Of a DNA stretch of 64,000 bases, positions 52,881 through 61,069 are shown piece by piece. Position 1 is the first letter of the stretch, and each line of letters starts with the position of its first letter. A program made the position numbers and the translations under genes. Location of the stretch: contig CAMUYQ010000001.1 in NCBI GenBank assembly GCA_947165025.1, positions 496,001 to 560,000 of the forward strand, written 5' to 3'. The notes below the pieces were generated by a model. That model did not search any database, was not told where the DNA came from, and saw only the letters and a list, made by a program, of their open reading frames with translations. This stretch comes from an uncultured Lachnospiraceae bacterium (GTDB lineage Bacteria; Bacillota; Clostridia; Lachnospirales; Lachnospiraceae).

Positions 52881-54753
52881 ATTCCACAGTCACACTCTTT
52901 GCAAGGTTTCTCGGCTTGTCCACATCAAGGCCCTTTGCAACACTTAAGTAGTATCCGAGAAGCTGGAGCGGTATGATCGCAAGGCTTCCGACAAAATGCT
53001 CGTCAACGTTCGGAACGTATACCGCAAAGTTCACGGAATCCTCGACATCATATTTACCGTACACCGTCACTCCCATAAGGTAAGCTCCGCGGCTCTTGCA
53101 TTCCATCATGTTGGAAAGAGTCTTCTCGTACAGATCAGTCTGCGTCAGTGCACCGATAACGAGCGTACCGTCTTCAATAAGGGATATCGTCCCATGCTTC
53201 ATCTCTCCTGCCGCATATGCCTCGGAATGTATGTAGCTTATCTCCTTCATCTTGAGAGAACCCTCAAGGCATATCGAATAATCGATGCCCCTTCCGATAA
53301 AGAAGATATCTTTTGCGTTCGAATACTTTGACGCAAACCACTGTATCCTCTCTTTGTCGTCAAGGATCTTTTTCATCTTGTCGGGTATGGACATAAGCTC
53401 TTTCAGATACTCGTCATAATCATCGAGCTTCTCTCTGGTCTTTGCAAACTTAAGAGCCAGAAGGAACATACATACAAGCTGGCAGCTGTACGCCTTTGTC
53501 GTCGCAACGCTTATCTCGGGTCCGGCCAGGGTATACATGCAGTGATCGGCCTCACGCGCTATGGAGGAGCCCACAACATTTACTATCGCAAGAGTAGGTA
53601 TTCCCTTTTCCTTTGCCATCCTGAGCGCCGCGAGTGAATCCGCAGTCTCTCCCGACTGGGATATTATGATAACAAGTGAATCATCGCAAAGCCTGTTCTT
53701 TCTGTATCTGAACTCGGATGCGAGTTCAACCCTCACAGGTATATCCGCAAGCTCCTCAATGACATACTGCGCCTCCATACCGACATGCCATGCACTTCCG
53801 CACGCAACGATATATATCTGAGAGAGCTTCTTTATGATCTCATCCGTCAGTCCGGTCTCGGACAGATCTATATGTCCACTGCCGTCTTCCTGCTTAATAT
53901 ATTTTCTAAGGGTATCCATGACAACCTGCGGCTGCTCGTGGATCTCCTTCATCATGAAATGCTCGTATCCGCCCTTTTCGGCAGCTTCAGCATCCCACTC
54001 TATCTCGCTTACTTCCTTTTCGATCTTATCGCCGTCAAGGTTGTAGAACGTCACATCACCGGCGGTTATCTCGGCCATCTCGAGGTTGCCGATGTAATAT
54101 ACATTTCTCGTATGCGACAGTATCGCGGGAACGTCGGATGCGATGAACGTTTCATTGTCACCCACACCGATGATCATGGGGGATTCTTTTCTCGCAACGT
54201 ATATCTTTCCCGGATGATCCGCGAACATCACAACAAGCGCATATGAACCCCTGACACGCACTATCGTCTTTGCAAGTGCATCTATCGGGCCCATCTTGTA
54301 CTTCTTGTAATAATAATCGACGAGCTTTATCAGAACTTCGGTATCGGTCTCTGAATAGAACTTATATGAATGGCGTTCCATCTTTGCTTTCAGTTCCTGA
54401 TAGTTTTCGATGATACCGTTATGTACTCCGACGACAAGTGATTCGACTTCACCCGATCCGGAGTTGCTGCAGTTTCCGGACACATGGGGATGCGCATTGA
54501 TCTGGCTCGGAGCACCGTGGGTCGCCCATCTCGTATGACCTATACCGCAGTTGCCGCGAAGTGCTTTGCCTTCGTCGGTCTTTTCGACAAGGTTGTTGAG
54601 CTTGCCGATCGTCTTGACGACCACGGCGGGGTGTTCACCGTCACGGACGGCAAGGCCGGCTGAGTCGTAGCCGCGGTATTCGAGTTTAGAAAGACCGGAG
54701 AGGAGCACCGGGGCTGCCTGTTTGTCTCCGATATAACCGACTATTCCACACAT
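52879..54753 (-). CDS. glmS: Glutamine-fructose-6-phosphate aminotransferase
   Basis: Makes glucosamine-6-phosphate for peptidoglycan. Of 624 residues, the N-terminal glutaminase starts with the nucleophile Cys2 (MCGIVGYIGDKQAAP), with GHTRWATHGAPS near 73. Two SIS isomerase domains follow (CGSAWHVGMEAQYVIEE near 315; IISQSGETADSLAALR near 360). The C-terminus LDVDKPRNLAKSVTVE is diagnostic. AAGGAG precedes the ATG. No glmS ribozyme is visible upstream; instead the putative leader holds structured element B. Confidence 0.97.
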   Translation of the reverse strand: MCGIVGYIGDKQAAPVLLSGLSKLEYRGYDSAGLAVRDGEHPAVVVKTIGKLNNLVEKTDEGKALRGNCGIGHTRWATHGAPSQINAHPHVSGNCSNSGSGEVESLVVGVHNGIIENYQELKAKMERHSYKFYSETDTEVLIKLVDYYYKKYKMGPIDALAKTIVRVRGSYALVVMFADHPGKIYVARKESPMIIGVGDNETFIASDVPAILSHTRNVYYIGNLEMAEITAGDVTFYNLDGDKIEKEVSEIEWDAEAAEKGGYEHFMMKEIHEQPQVVMDTLRKYIKQEDGSGHIDLSETGLTDEIIKKLSQIYIVACGSAWHVGMEAQYVIEELADIPVRVELASEFRYRKNRLCDDSLVIIISQSGETADSLAALRMAKEKGIPTLAIVNVVGSSIAREADHCMYTLAGPEISVATTKAYSCQLVCMFLLALKFAKTREKLDDYDEYLKELMSIPDKMKKILDDKERIQWFASKYSNAKDIFFIGRGIDYSICLEGSLKMKEISYIHSEAYAAGEMKHGTISLIEDGTLVIGALTQTDLYEKTLSNMMECKSRGAYLMGVTVYGKYDVEDSVNFAVYVPNVDEHFVGSLAIIPLQLLGYYLSVAKGLDVDKPRNLAKSVTVE

Positions 54754-54775
54754 ACTATATCTCCTTATCCCACTC

Positions 54776-54902
54776 GAATGATCGATTAATTGTTCGAAAA
54801 GGCGCTTTCGCTCCGTTTCCGGACGTTGCGTTACTAGACTCGATAATACCTCGTCAAGTAACGACGTCCTCCAAGGCTTTTCTCACAACAAATCAATCAT
54901 TC
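54776..54902 (-). ncRNA. Structured repeat element, copy B (candidate RNA in the glmS leader)
   Basis: A 127-nt element. On the minus strand an 11-bp outer stem (GAATGATTGAT at 54892-54902 with ATCGATCATTC at 54776-54786, one G-U pair) encloses a 105-nt core that matches copy A at about 90%. Outer stem sequences of A and B are unrelated, but both pair and both are followed by the same TTA bulge. Core features: TTGTT/AACAA, AAAAG/CTTTT, a GGACGT..ACGTCC hairpin and a GGAGC-GAAA-GC tetraloop hairpin. The predicted start from the promoter at 54909-54937 is 54902, the first base of the outer stem. The element ends 22 nt before the glmS ATG, just ahead of AAGGAG, so it may be a cis-acting leader or a processed small RNA. 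Confidence 0.65.
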
Positions 54903-54908
54903 TTCGTT

Positions 54909-54937
54909 ACTATATCTTTTAGCTTTCAAGCTTTAAA
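54909..54937 (-). promoter_or_regulatory. Promoter of element B/glmS
   Basis: Minus strand -35 TTTAAA (54932-54937), 17-bp spacer, -10 TATAGT (54909-54914), predicted start 54902. It is 17 nt past the dapL stop. The 200-bp gap between dapL and glmS is filled by this promoter and element B. Confidence 0.6.
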
Positions 54938-54953
54938 TCTTATTGAATGATGG

Positions 54954-56168
54954 TTACAGGTTCTTGATCCTGTCCACGGCTTCGCGGGTGCTCTCGTGGC
55001 TTCCGAACGCGGTCAGTCTGAAGTAGCCTTCACCGCATGATCCGAAGCCGACTCCGGGAGTTCCGACTACGGAAGCTTTTGTGAGCAGGTGGTCAAAGAA
55101 TTCCCAGCTTGACATTTTACCGGGTGTTGCCAGCCAGATGTAAGGAGAATCAACTCCGCCGTAAACCGTATAGCCGGCTTCCTTAAGCCCGGACATGATG
55201 TACTTTGCATTCTCCATGTAGTAATCGACAAGACCCTGTATCTCGCGCTTTCCTTCGGGCGAGTATACTGCTTCTCCCGCACGCTGGACGATATAGGGAG
55301 CACCGTTGTATTTTGTGCCGTGTCTTCTTGCCCACATCGAGTGAAGGGATACCCCCTGTCTCTTTAAGTCTTTCGGTACGACCGCATATCCGAGGCGCAG
55401 TCCTGTAAAGCCTGCATTCTTCGAAAACGAATGAAGCTCTATCGCGCACTCTTTCGCACCGCTGCATTCATATATCGAATGCGGAACGGACTCGTTGCTG
55501 ATATATGCTTCATAAGCCGCATCAAATATTATAACCGAACCTTTTGAATTCGCATAGTCCACCCACTGCTGAAGTTCATCTTTCGTAAGAGCCGCACCCG
55601 TCGGGTTGTTCGGGAAACACAGATATATTATATCAACGTCTTCCCTCGGCATTTCCGGTCTGAAACCGTTTTCGCCCGAGCAGGGCAGATAAACAAGGTT
55701 CGTATATCTTCCCGTTGCCTCATCAAAGTCTCCGGCACGTCCCGCCATTACGTTAGAGTCTACATATACGGGATACACGGGATCGCACACAGCCACTTTA
55801 CTGTCAGCCGAAAAGATCTCCTGAATGTTTCCCGAATCGGGCTTTGCTCCGTCGGATACGAATATCTCATCGTCTTCTATATCGCATCCCCTTGCCCTGT
55901 AATCGTTATCGCATATAGCCTTTCTCAGAAAATCATACCCGAGGTCCGGCGCATACCCGCGAAACGTCTTCTCATCCGCCATCTCATCAACGGCCGAATG
56001 AAGTGCCCTGATTATCGTCGGGGTAAGCGGTCTTGTGACGTCACCTATCCCGAGGCGTATGATTTTCGCGGAAGCGTTATCCGCCTGATACTTTGCGACC
56101 TTCTTTGCTATCGTTGAAAACAGATAGCTTCCCTGCAGTTTTTGATAATTTTCGTTGATCTTTAACAT
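54954..56168 (-). CDS. dapL: LL-diaminopimelate aminotransferase
   Basis: PLP enzyme turning tetrahydrodipicolinate directly into LL-DAP with glutamate, bypassing the acyl-blocked route. The 404-residue protein has the DapL-typical opening INENYQKLQGSYLFSTIAKK, RLGIGDVTRPL near 42 and the PLP-lysine motif ELHSFSKNAGFTGLRLGY near 245, with FPNNPTGAALTKDEL near 182. It supplies lysine and the DAP required by the DAP-type MurE at 13 kb. GAGGTGG lies before the ATG. The ANTAR regulator is 31 nt upstream. Confidence 0.96.
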   Translation of the reverse strand: MLKINENYQKLQGSYLFSTIAKKVAKYQADNASAKIIRLGIGDVTRPLTPTIIRALHSAVDEMADEKTFRGYAPDLGYDFLRKAICDNDYRARGCDIEDDEIFVSDGAKPDSGNIQEIFSADSKVAVCDPVYPVYVDSNVMAGRAGDFDEATGRYTNLVYLPCSGENGFRPEMPREDVDIIYLCFPNNPTGAALTKDELQQWVDYANSKGSVIIFDAAYEAYISNESVPHSIYECSGAKECAIELHSFSKNAGFTGLRLGYAVVPKDLKRQGVSLHSMWARRHGTKYNGAPYIVQRAGEAVYSPEGKREIQGLVDYYMENAKYIMSGLKEAGYTVYGGVDSPYIWLATPGKMSSWEFFDHLLTKASVVGTPGVGFGSCGEGYFRLTAFGSHESTREAVDRIKNL

Positions 56169-56199
56169 TGTTCCACCTCAAACACAATTTATCATCAGA

Positions 56200-56739
56200 C
56201 TATTCACTGTTTAACTGAAGTATCATCTGTGCCGTTTCGGTAAGCGTACGTCCCATGTCCATACTGTTCTTCTGAAGGTACCTGTATGCATCCGGTTCCG
56301 ACATGTTGTTCCTGTCCATCAGAAGGCGTTTGGCCTCATCTATCGTCTGCTTATCGCCGCCGCTCCTTTTTACGGGTTTCCTGGCGTTTCGCCTGTATCC
56401 GTCCGGCAGAAGCATCCGTATGCTGTTTATAAGATCGGAATGCCTGAACGGCATCTGAAGAACGATGATATTGCTTGAAAACAGTTCAGTGTTGATATCC
56501 TTTGACAGCATGAGCATGCTCACACTTGCCGGAAGATAATTGTACAATTCCTCGTATCCCATATCACGAAGTTTTCTTGTGCATACAACGAGGCTGATGT
56601 CCATGTCCTCGATCTTTCGAAGGACCTCGGATCCCGTGTCGCAAATGAATATCTCTTCCCAGATATCACTGTGTCTGATGATCTCGGATACCTTTGCCGA
56701 ATCATCATGTTTGGGCATTGCTACAAGTATCGCGCCCAT
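56200..56739 (-). CDS. ANTAR-domain antitermination regulator next to glnA
   Basis: A 179-residue two-domain protein. The N-terminal ~115 residues have a receiver-like fold, but the phospho-acceptor position reads LVVCTRKLRD rather than an Asp-containing LxxxDxxMP, so it is a pseudo-receiver. The C-terminal ANTAR RNA-binding domain (~128-175) shows IDEAKRLLMDRNNMSEPDA and YRYLQKNSMDMGRTL, the usual three-helix pattern. ANTAR proteins bind paired hexaloop hairpins and prevent termination. It is 21 nt after glnA, a clostridial pairing linked to nitrogen control, so it probably regulates nitrogen genes at the level of termination (inference). Confidence 0.9.
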   Translation of the reverse strand: MGAILVAMPKHDDSAKVSEIIRHSDIWEEIFICDTGSEVLRKIEDMDISLVVCTRKLRDMGYEELYNYLPASVSMLMLSKDINTELFSSNIIVLQMPFRHSDLINSIRMLLPDGYRRNARKPVKRSGGDKQTIDEAKRLLMDRNNMSEPDAYRYLQKNSMDMGRTLTETAQMILQLNSE

Positions 56740-56760
56740 ATATTCTCCTTACACAGTCAC

Positions 56761-58041
56761 TTACAGTCTGGTCAGATAATTATCTATCTCCCATGGAGTT
56801 ACACTGCTGATAAACGCTCTCCATTCATCTCTCTTTATTCTCGAATATACATCAACGAATTCCTTTCCGAGTCCCCTGACAAGAGCATCATCCTTTTCAA
56901 GTTCACCGATCGCTTCCTTGAGGTCTTCGGGAAGATGACTGACTTTTTCGTCCTTACCGAATTCGGGGCCGGGAGCCGTCTTCTTCTTTATACCGTCAAG
57001 GCCTGCAGACATGCATGCCGCAAACAGAAGATACGGATTGGCTGCACCGTCCGGGAATCTGAGCTCGATCTTTACGTCATCGCATTCCCTGTTTAATATA
57101 ACGAGTGCCTTTTCGCCTTTTTCAGCCCACGTGATCGTGTTCGGCGCACTGTATCCCGAAAGGAATCTCTTGTACGAATTAACGGTCGGATTGGCGATCG
57201 CACAAAGAGCGCGTGCATGAGCCATAATACCGCCCATGAACCACTTGGCCTCATCGGTCTCCTTTCCGCCCGATGACATGAAGACATTTTTATCTTTCTT
57301 CATAAGTTTGATGTTTATATGCATTCCCGAGCCGGCAACATCCTGACGAGGCTTGGGCATGAACGTCGCATACAGTCCGAACCTCTTTGCGATCGAACGC
57401 ACCGCAAACTTGAACGTCTGAATGGAATCTGCCATCTCAAACGCACTGTCTTCCTTAAAGTCGATCTCGTGCTGAGCGGGAGCGTATTCATGATGCGAGC
57501 TTTCGATATCAAATCCCATATCCTCAAGCATCAGAACGATATCTCTTCTTGCGTTCTCTCCGAAGTCGGCCGGACCGACATCCATGTATTCCGCCCGCTC
57601 ATGACTCGTGGTCGTGGGCAGTCCGTTCTCGTCTGTATGGAACAGGAAGAATTCGCACTCGGGATCGACAATCATCGTATAACCCTGTTTTTTCGCTTTT
57701 TCAACCGCCTGCTTCAGAATATATCTTGAGCTGAGCTTAAAAGGAGTTCCGTCAGCGTTATATACATCGCATACGATCTTTGCAACCTTGCCCTGCTGCG
57801 GTCTCCACGGAAGGATCGTGAACGTGTCAAGATCCGGGTACAGATAAAGCTTGTCATCAAGATCGAATACATTTCCGAAGATAGCGGATCCGTAGAACGA
57901 GTATCTGTTTTCAAACACCCTGTCGATCTGGCCGCTTGTTACCGCCACATTCTTAAGTCTTCCGAAGATATCGGTGAACTGGAGTCTTACAAACTCAACT
58001 CCCTCTTCCTCTATCATCCGCTCAATGTCTTCTTTTCGCAT
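56761..58041 (-). CDS. glnA: Type I glutamine synthetase, short divergent form
   Basis: Makes glutamine from glutamate, ammonia and ATP. The 426-residue protein has the GS beta-grasp start (EFVRLQFTDIFGRLKNVAV), DPECEFFLF near 127, SSHHEYAPAQHEIDF near 183, MPKP and GSGMHINIKL near 245, NSYKRFLSGYSAP near 300 and ELRFPDGAANPYLLFAA near 333. The NRSxxIRxP segment that supplies ATP-phosphate arginines in ordinary GSI reads AEKGEKALVILNR here, so those residues are replaced or shifted. There is no adenylylation-loop Tyr region of the GSI-beta type. AGGAGG precedes the ATG. The ANTAR gene follows. Glutamine synthetase activity is likely, but a related ligase cannot be excluded. Confidence 0.9.
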   Translation of the reverse strand: MRKEDIERMIEEEGVEFVRLQFTDIFGRLKNVAVTSGQIDRVFENRYSFYGSAIFGNVFDLDDKLYLYPDLDTFTILPWRPQQGKVAKIVCDVYNADGTPFKLSSRYILKQAVEKAKKQGYTMIVDPECEFFLFHTDENGLPTTTSHERAEYMDVGPADFGENARRDIVLMLEDMGFDIESSHHEYAPAQHEIDFKEDSAFEMADSIQTFKFAVRSIAKRFGLYATFMPKPRQDVAGSGMHINIKLMKKDKNVFMSSGGKETDEAKWFMGGIMAHARALCAIANPTVNSYKRFLSGYSAPNTITWAEKGEKALVILNRECDDVKIELRFPDGAANPYLLFAACMSAGLDGIKKKTAPGPEFGKDEKVSHLPEDLKEAIGELEKDDALVRGLGKEFVDVYSRIKRDEWRAFISSVTPWEIDNYLTRL

Positions 58042-58073
58042 GCTGCTTCCTCCTGTTAACTCTTATTATTCCT

Positions 58074-58109
58074 AAAAAAAGGCGTCATGAACCCCCTCAT
58101 GACGCCTTT
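58074..58109 (-). terminator. Terminator of the membrane-protein/HTH operon
   Basis: A perfect 13-bp stem AAAGGCGTCATGA/TCATGACGCCTTT with a 6-nt loop, then T7 on the minus strand. It lies 17 nt past the HTH gene and ~35 nt before glnA, whose promoter must overlap or lie beyond it. Confidence 0.93.
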
Positions 58110-58125
58110 GCCGTGTTAGATTATA

Positions 58126-58317
58126 TCATTCCCAGAACAGTTCATCAAGCGTTTTACCCAGTGCCTTGCATATGGCTATGCACAGGTTGATCGTAGGATT
58201 GTAGTCTCCCTTTTCAATGGCGCTGATCGTCTGTCTGGAAACATTGCACATACGGGCCAGATCTTCCTGAGACATGTCCATTCCCGCGCGTGCTGCTTTA
58301 AGCTTGAGATTCTTCAT
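58126..58317 (-). CDS. Small Cro/CI-type HTH regulator
   Basis: A 63-residue single-domain repressor of the XRE class. The helix-turn-helix is SQEDLARMCNVSRQTISAIE, followed by KGDYNPTINLCIAICKALG and the usual DELFW end. It starts 3 nt after the membrane-protein stop. This pair (multi-TM protein plus a tiny YgzD-like HTH) is common in Firmicutes; the regulator probably controls its own operon. Confidence 0.93.
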   Translation of the reverse strand: MKNLKLKAARAGMDMSQEDLARMCNVSRQTISAIEKGDYNPTINLCIAICKALGKTLDELFWE

Positions 58318-58320
58318 GGA

Positions 58321-58866
58321 TCAGTCCTCACTTTCCGTTTCAACTGCCTTCTTTGAATCGATCCTTTCCTTTATGATCAGCTCGATCGCCATCGTAAACA
58401 GCATGATCACGCACAGCAGATTCGTTCCGGCATCAGATATGATACCATCCTGAATAAGGACACCTCCCTTGATGCTTCCGATAACCGCAAGAAGATTACA
58501 GAGTCCTGCGATCAGGCATACGATCACAAACCTTTTCTTGTTTGTGTTGATACCGTAATAAGCGTCGTTGAAAATACTGTATGAAATATGGACGATTATT
58601 CCGACATAGATGATGAAGGCTCCCTTTGTGAATGAACTTGCGAGCGCGATCCCCGCGCTGTCAAGCACCATAATGATCGCCGTTGCTATCATGGCAGACC
58701 AGAAAGCATACATATATGCCATTCCTCTTGCTGCCTTCTGCCTCTCGTCATATTCCGTCTTCATCTTCCTGTTCCTGTTAATGAACTTAAAAAGAACGAC
58801 ACAGATGATAAGACCGACTATGATACCTGTTACAAGTCCCGCTGCTTTTCCAATACTGTATTCCAT
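58321..58866 (-). CDS. Four-to-five TM membrane protein, partner of HTH regulator
   Basis: A 181-residue integral membrane protein with hydrophobic segments near residues 8-28, 48-68, 76-96, 110-130 and 147-165, and a KTEYDERQKAARGMAY stretch after the first, the D-E-R-Q signature seen in small clostridial membrane proteins paired with XRE regulators. The C-terminus is short and charged. Function is unknown. The gene has a strong promoter (58942-58970) and AGAGGT before the ATG. Confidence 0.8.
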   Translation of the reverse strand: MEYSIGKAAGLVTGIIVGLIICVVLFKFINRNRKMKTEYDERQKAARGMAYMYAFWSAMIATAIIMVLDSAGIALASSFTKGAFIIYVGIIVHISYSIFNDAYYGINTNKKRFVIVCLIAGLCNLLAVIGSIKGGVLIQDGIISDAGTNLLCVIMLFTMAIELIIKERIDSKKAVETESED

Positions 58867-58941
58867 AACTCTTACCTCTTTTCCGAATGATATTGATTAT
58901 TTCTTCCAAGATCCGTGCACAAGATTTCCGACCTCGGATAT

Positions 58942-58970
58942 AATATACCGCAGTTATGGAACTATGTCAA
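58942..58970 (-). promoter_or_regulatory. Promoter of the membrane-protein/HTH operon
   Basis: Minus strand consensus -35 TTGACA (58965-58970), 17-bp spacer, -10 TATATT (58942-58947). Predicted start near 58935, ~70 nt leader. A small hairpin TGCATC/GATGCA (59003-59019) after the sortase stop may separate the two units. Confidence 0.8.
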
Positions 58971-59022
58971 GTATATTTTACATTTTTCTTATGTGAAATG
59001 ATTTTTGCATCCCGGAGATGCA

Positions 59023-60027
59023 TTATTCAGATGCGCGTTTTCTGACCCCGACAACGACAAACCTTCCGTTTTTGACCTGATAACTGCATGTTGAGAGCGT
59101 TATGAACTCATCTCCCCACTCTGCCGAAACGCCCGTATCGTAAAGGGCGCGTTCTTTGACGTTCTTTGCATAGTAGTCAAAATCATCCCTGTCGGACAGA
59201 TTCGTGTAATAGTAATATCTGAAACGGCCATTGTCTTCGTCCTTTTCGGTCCTGAAGATATCCTTGCCGCCGAAATCCCTTGTAAGGTCAAGATCGAAAA
59301 GCGATAGTTCCTCCGGCTGAACCGTAACGCCTTCTTCTGCCTTCTTTTCTATCGCAGCCTCTTCAAGCGCTTTGTCCTTATCTTCGCGGTCGTCTTCGGT
59401 CTCGAGCTCTTCCTCGTCTATCTGGGAATAAAAAGCAGCATAGAGCTCGTACTCTCTCTTCTCATAAAGCGTATCAAAATGAATGACGGGATGACTCGCA
59501 CCGTAGCTTTCCTTTGAATACTTGGAAAGCGATCCGAATCCTGTCCCGTCCTTCATGTTATGCCCGTATATGAGCGTATTGTTATATCCCTCTTCCCAGT
59601 CTATACCGATGAAGAGTGTGCCGCATGAGTTGCTGTTTCCTTCAATGTCGCGGTGAAGGAAATAGTTCTGACTTCCCGGAGTGTATACTACGGGAACATC
59701 TATGACCGAATCATCGATCTTAAGCCAGCCTGCCACGTAAGGATTAACGGACAGATACTGATCAAACTCGGGAAGAATCGGCAAAGATACCCGTGCAGAC
59801 TCTTCAATTTCAACCTCTTCGGATAACTCTTCAACCGGCTCAGGTTCGGCAGTCGGCTCAGGTGTCGGAGTATCCTCCGGTACCTGTTCCTCTTCCTCAG
59901 CTGCCTCGTCATCGGAAAGCTGAGCCAGCAGCGCTGCGTCCTGCTTATGCCTGACCGATGCCGCAAAGAGAGCTCCGAGTGTGAACACCGATAATATGAT
60001 GATTACGATCGCGATCTTCTGTTTCAT
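59023..60027 (-). CDS. Class B sortase
   Basis: A membrane-anchored transpeptidase of 334 residues. An N-terminal TM (residues ~4-24) is followed by an acidic Pro/Glu linker and the sortase barrel (~85-330). Catalytic His is in LIYGHNMKDGTGFGSL near 155, Cys in TLSTCSYQ near 310, Arg in VVVGVRKR near the end. An acidic helical insertion before the last strands (AIEKKAEEGVTVQPEE near 235) fits class B. Two in-frame ATGs (60033 and 60027) have no Shine-Dalgarno; a TACAAT box just upstream hints at a leaderless message or coupling. Its position at the end of the WXG100 cluster suggests a surface substrate linked to that system. Confidence 0.9.
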   Translation of the reverse strand: MKQKIAIVIIILSVFTLGALFAASVRHKQDAALLAQLSDDEAAEEEEQVPEDTPTPEPTAEPEPVEELSEEVEIEESARVSLPILPEFDQYLSVNPYVAGWLKIDDSVIDVPVVYTPGSQNYFLHRDIEGNSNSCGTLFIGIDWEEGYNNTLIYGHNMKDGTGFGSLSKYSKESYGASHPVIHFDTLYEKREYELYAAFYSQIDEEELETEDDREDKDKALEEAAIEKKAEEGVTVQPEELSLFDLDLTRDFGGKDIFRTEKDEDNGRFRYYYYTNLSDRDDFDYYAKNVKERALYDTGVSAEWGDEFITLSTCSYQVKNGRFVVVGVRKRASE

Positions 60028-60060
60028 GATCATAATTGTATCACAGTATCGGCTTTATCG

Positions 60061-60708
60061 TCATTGTTCCTTTTTCTTGGCTCTCTTTTTCTTATCGATA
60101 AGATCCGCTCCGGCTACCGCTCCGCCTGCTGCCGCAACACTTCCTACGGCTGCAGCGATGCTTCCTACCATTGTGGCACCTTTGCCTGTCATCTCTTTAG
60201 CAGCTCCGGTCGCAACGCTTGCCGCTGTAGCAGCCATACCCGATGCTGCACCTGTTGATGCACCGCCACTGAATACATTTGTTGTCGTGCTGCTTGAAAC
60301 GGAGCTGACGTTTACGGAAGAAGCCGTGTAGGATGCACTTGTCGCAGCGCCTGCTGCAACACCGACAGATGCTCCTCCTGCCGATGCGACCGATACCGGA
60401 CGTTTGTAGAAGTCGCGGTTGTGAGCTTTTGCCTTATCAACCTTTCCGACACTCTTCTTTTCAACACCTGTGTAGTTCTGTACCACATCCGTAATGACCT
60501 GTCCCGCAAGATTCAGAACAGTCTTCTCTTCTTCAAGCTGCTGTTTGAACTTGTTAAGATCGGCCCTTACCGACTGAAGAAGTTCATCATTCCCCAGTTT
60601 TGAAACGATCTGGTTTAAGCGGGTAACATAGTTGTCCATCTCTTTTGCGATGTTCTTCAGCTGTTCACCCTGCTCCGTAACAACTTTATACGATACCTTA
60701 TAAGCCAT
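60061..60708 (-). CDS. WXG100-cluster helical protein with Gly/Ala-rich C-terminal half
   Basis: A 215-residue protein of unknown family. Residues ~1-90 are helical and WXG100-like in length and heptad pattern (GEQLKNIAKEMDNYVTRL) but lack the W-x-G turn. Residues ~105-205 are almost wholly Gly, Ala, Ser, Val and Thr, with two hydrophobic Gly/Ala stretches (AASGMAATAASVATGAA; MVGSIAAAVGSVAAAGG) that could be glycine-zipper membrane helices. The protein ends in a strongly basic tail, DKKKRAKKKEQ. AGGTGG precedes the ATG, 16 nt after the last WXG100 gene. It might be a membrane-active substrate or a structural part of the secretion system; this is inference. Confidence 0.75.
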   Translation of the reverse strand: MAYKVSYKVVTEQGEQLKNIAKEMDNYVTRLNQIVSKLGNDELLQSVRADLNKFKQQLEEEKTVLNLAGQVITDVVQNYTGVEKKSVGKVDKAKAHNRDFYKRPVSVASAGGASVGVAAGAATSASYTASSVNVSSVSSSTTTNVFSGGASTGAASGMAATAASVATGAAKEMTGKGATMVGSIAAAVGSVAAAGGAVAGADLIDKKKRAKKKEQ

Positions 60709-60724
60709 TTTTCACCACCTGTTA

Positions 60725-61051
60725 TTACTTGAATAGATTTGTAGGTAACTTCGGTATATCTTTTACATCATTCTGTACGGACTTGATCGTCTTCTCATAC
60801 TTGTCCGCCGTATCGTAGATGGAATTCACCATCTTGCCGAGAGTCGCCAGCGATTCGTTGCATGCATCCATGAGCCTCTGGAAACCCGTCTGATACGAAT
60901 TTGACGCCTCACCGGTCCATACTCCCTTGAGTGAATCTATCTGTCCCTTTGCGGAGTAGCACGCTTCACGAAGACCGTTCTGTGCCTTATCGACAGATTC
61001 TGCGAGCGATCTGAGCTGCGCCGCATCAACTTCCATATTTACTTCTGCCAT
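60725..61051 (-). CDS. WXG100-family protein (fifth of array)
   Basis: A 108-residue helical hairpin. The turn is KGVWTGEASNSY near residue 47 (intact WTG). The C-terminal helix holds YDTADKYEK, giving the Y-x-x-x-D export signal. AAGGAGG precedes the ATG. It is most like the 61070 gene in length and turn. Expected to be exported as a dimer by EssC. Confidence 0.93.
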   Translation of the reverse strand: MAEVNMEVDAAQLRSLAESVDKAQNGLREACYSAKGQIDSLKGVWTGEASNSYQTGFQRLMDACNESLATLGKMVNSIYDTADKYEKTIKSVQNDVKDIPKLPTNLFK

Positions 61052-61069
61052 GATCCCTCCTTAGGTTAA

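Noticed and set aside
54754..54953. glmS ribozyme upstream of glmS
   Set aside because: The sequence before glmS lacks the ribozyme core and cleavage-site context; it is fully explained by element B, which has a different fold.
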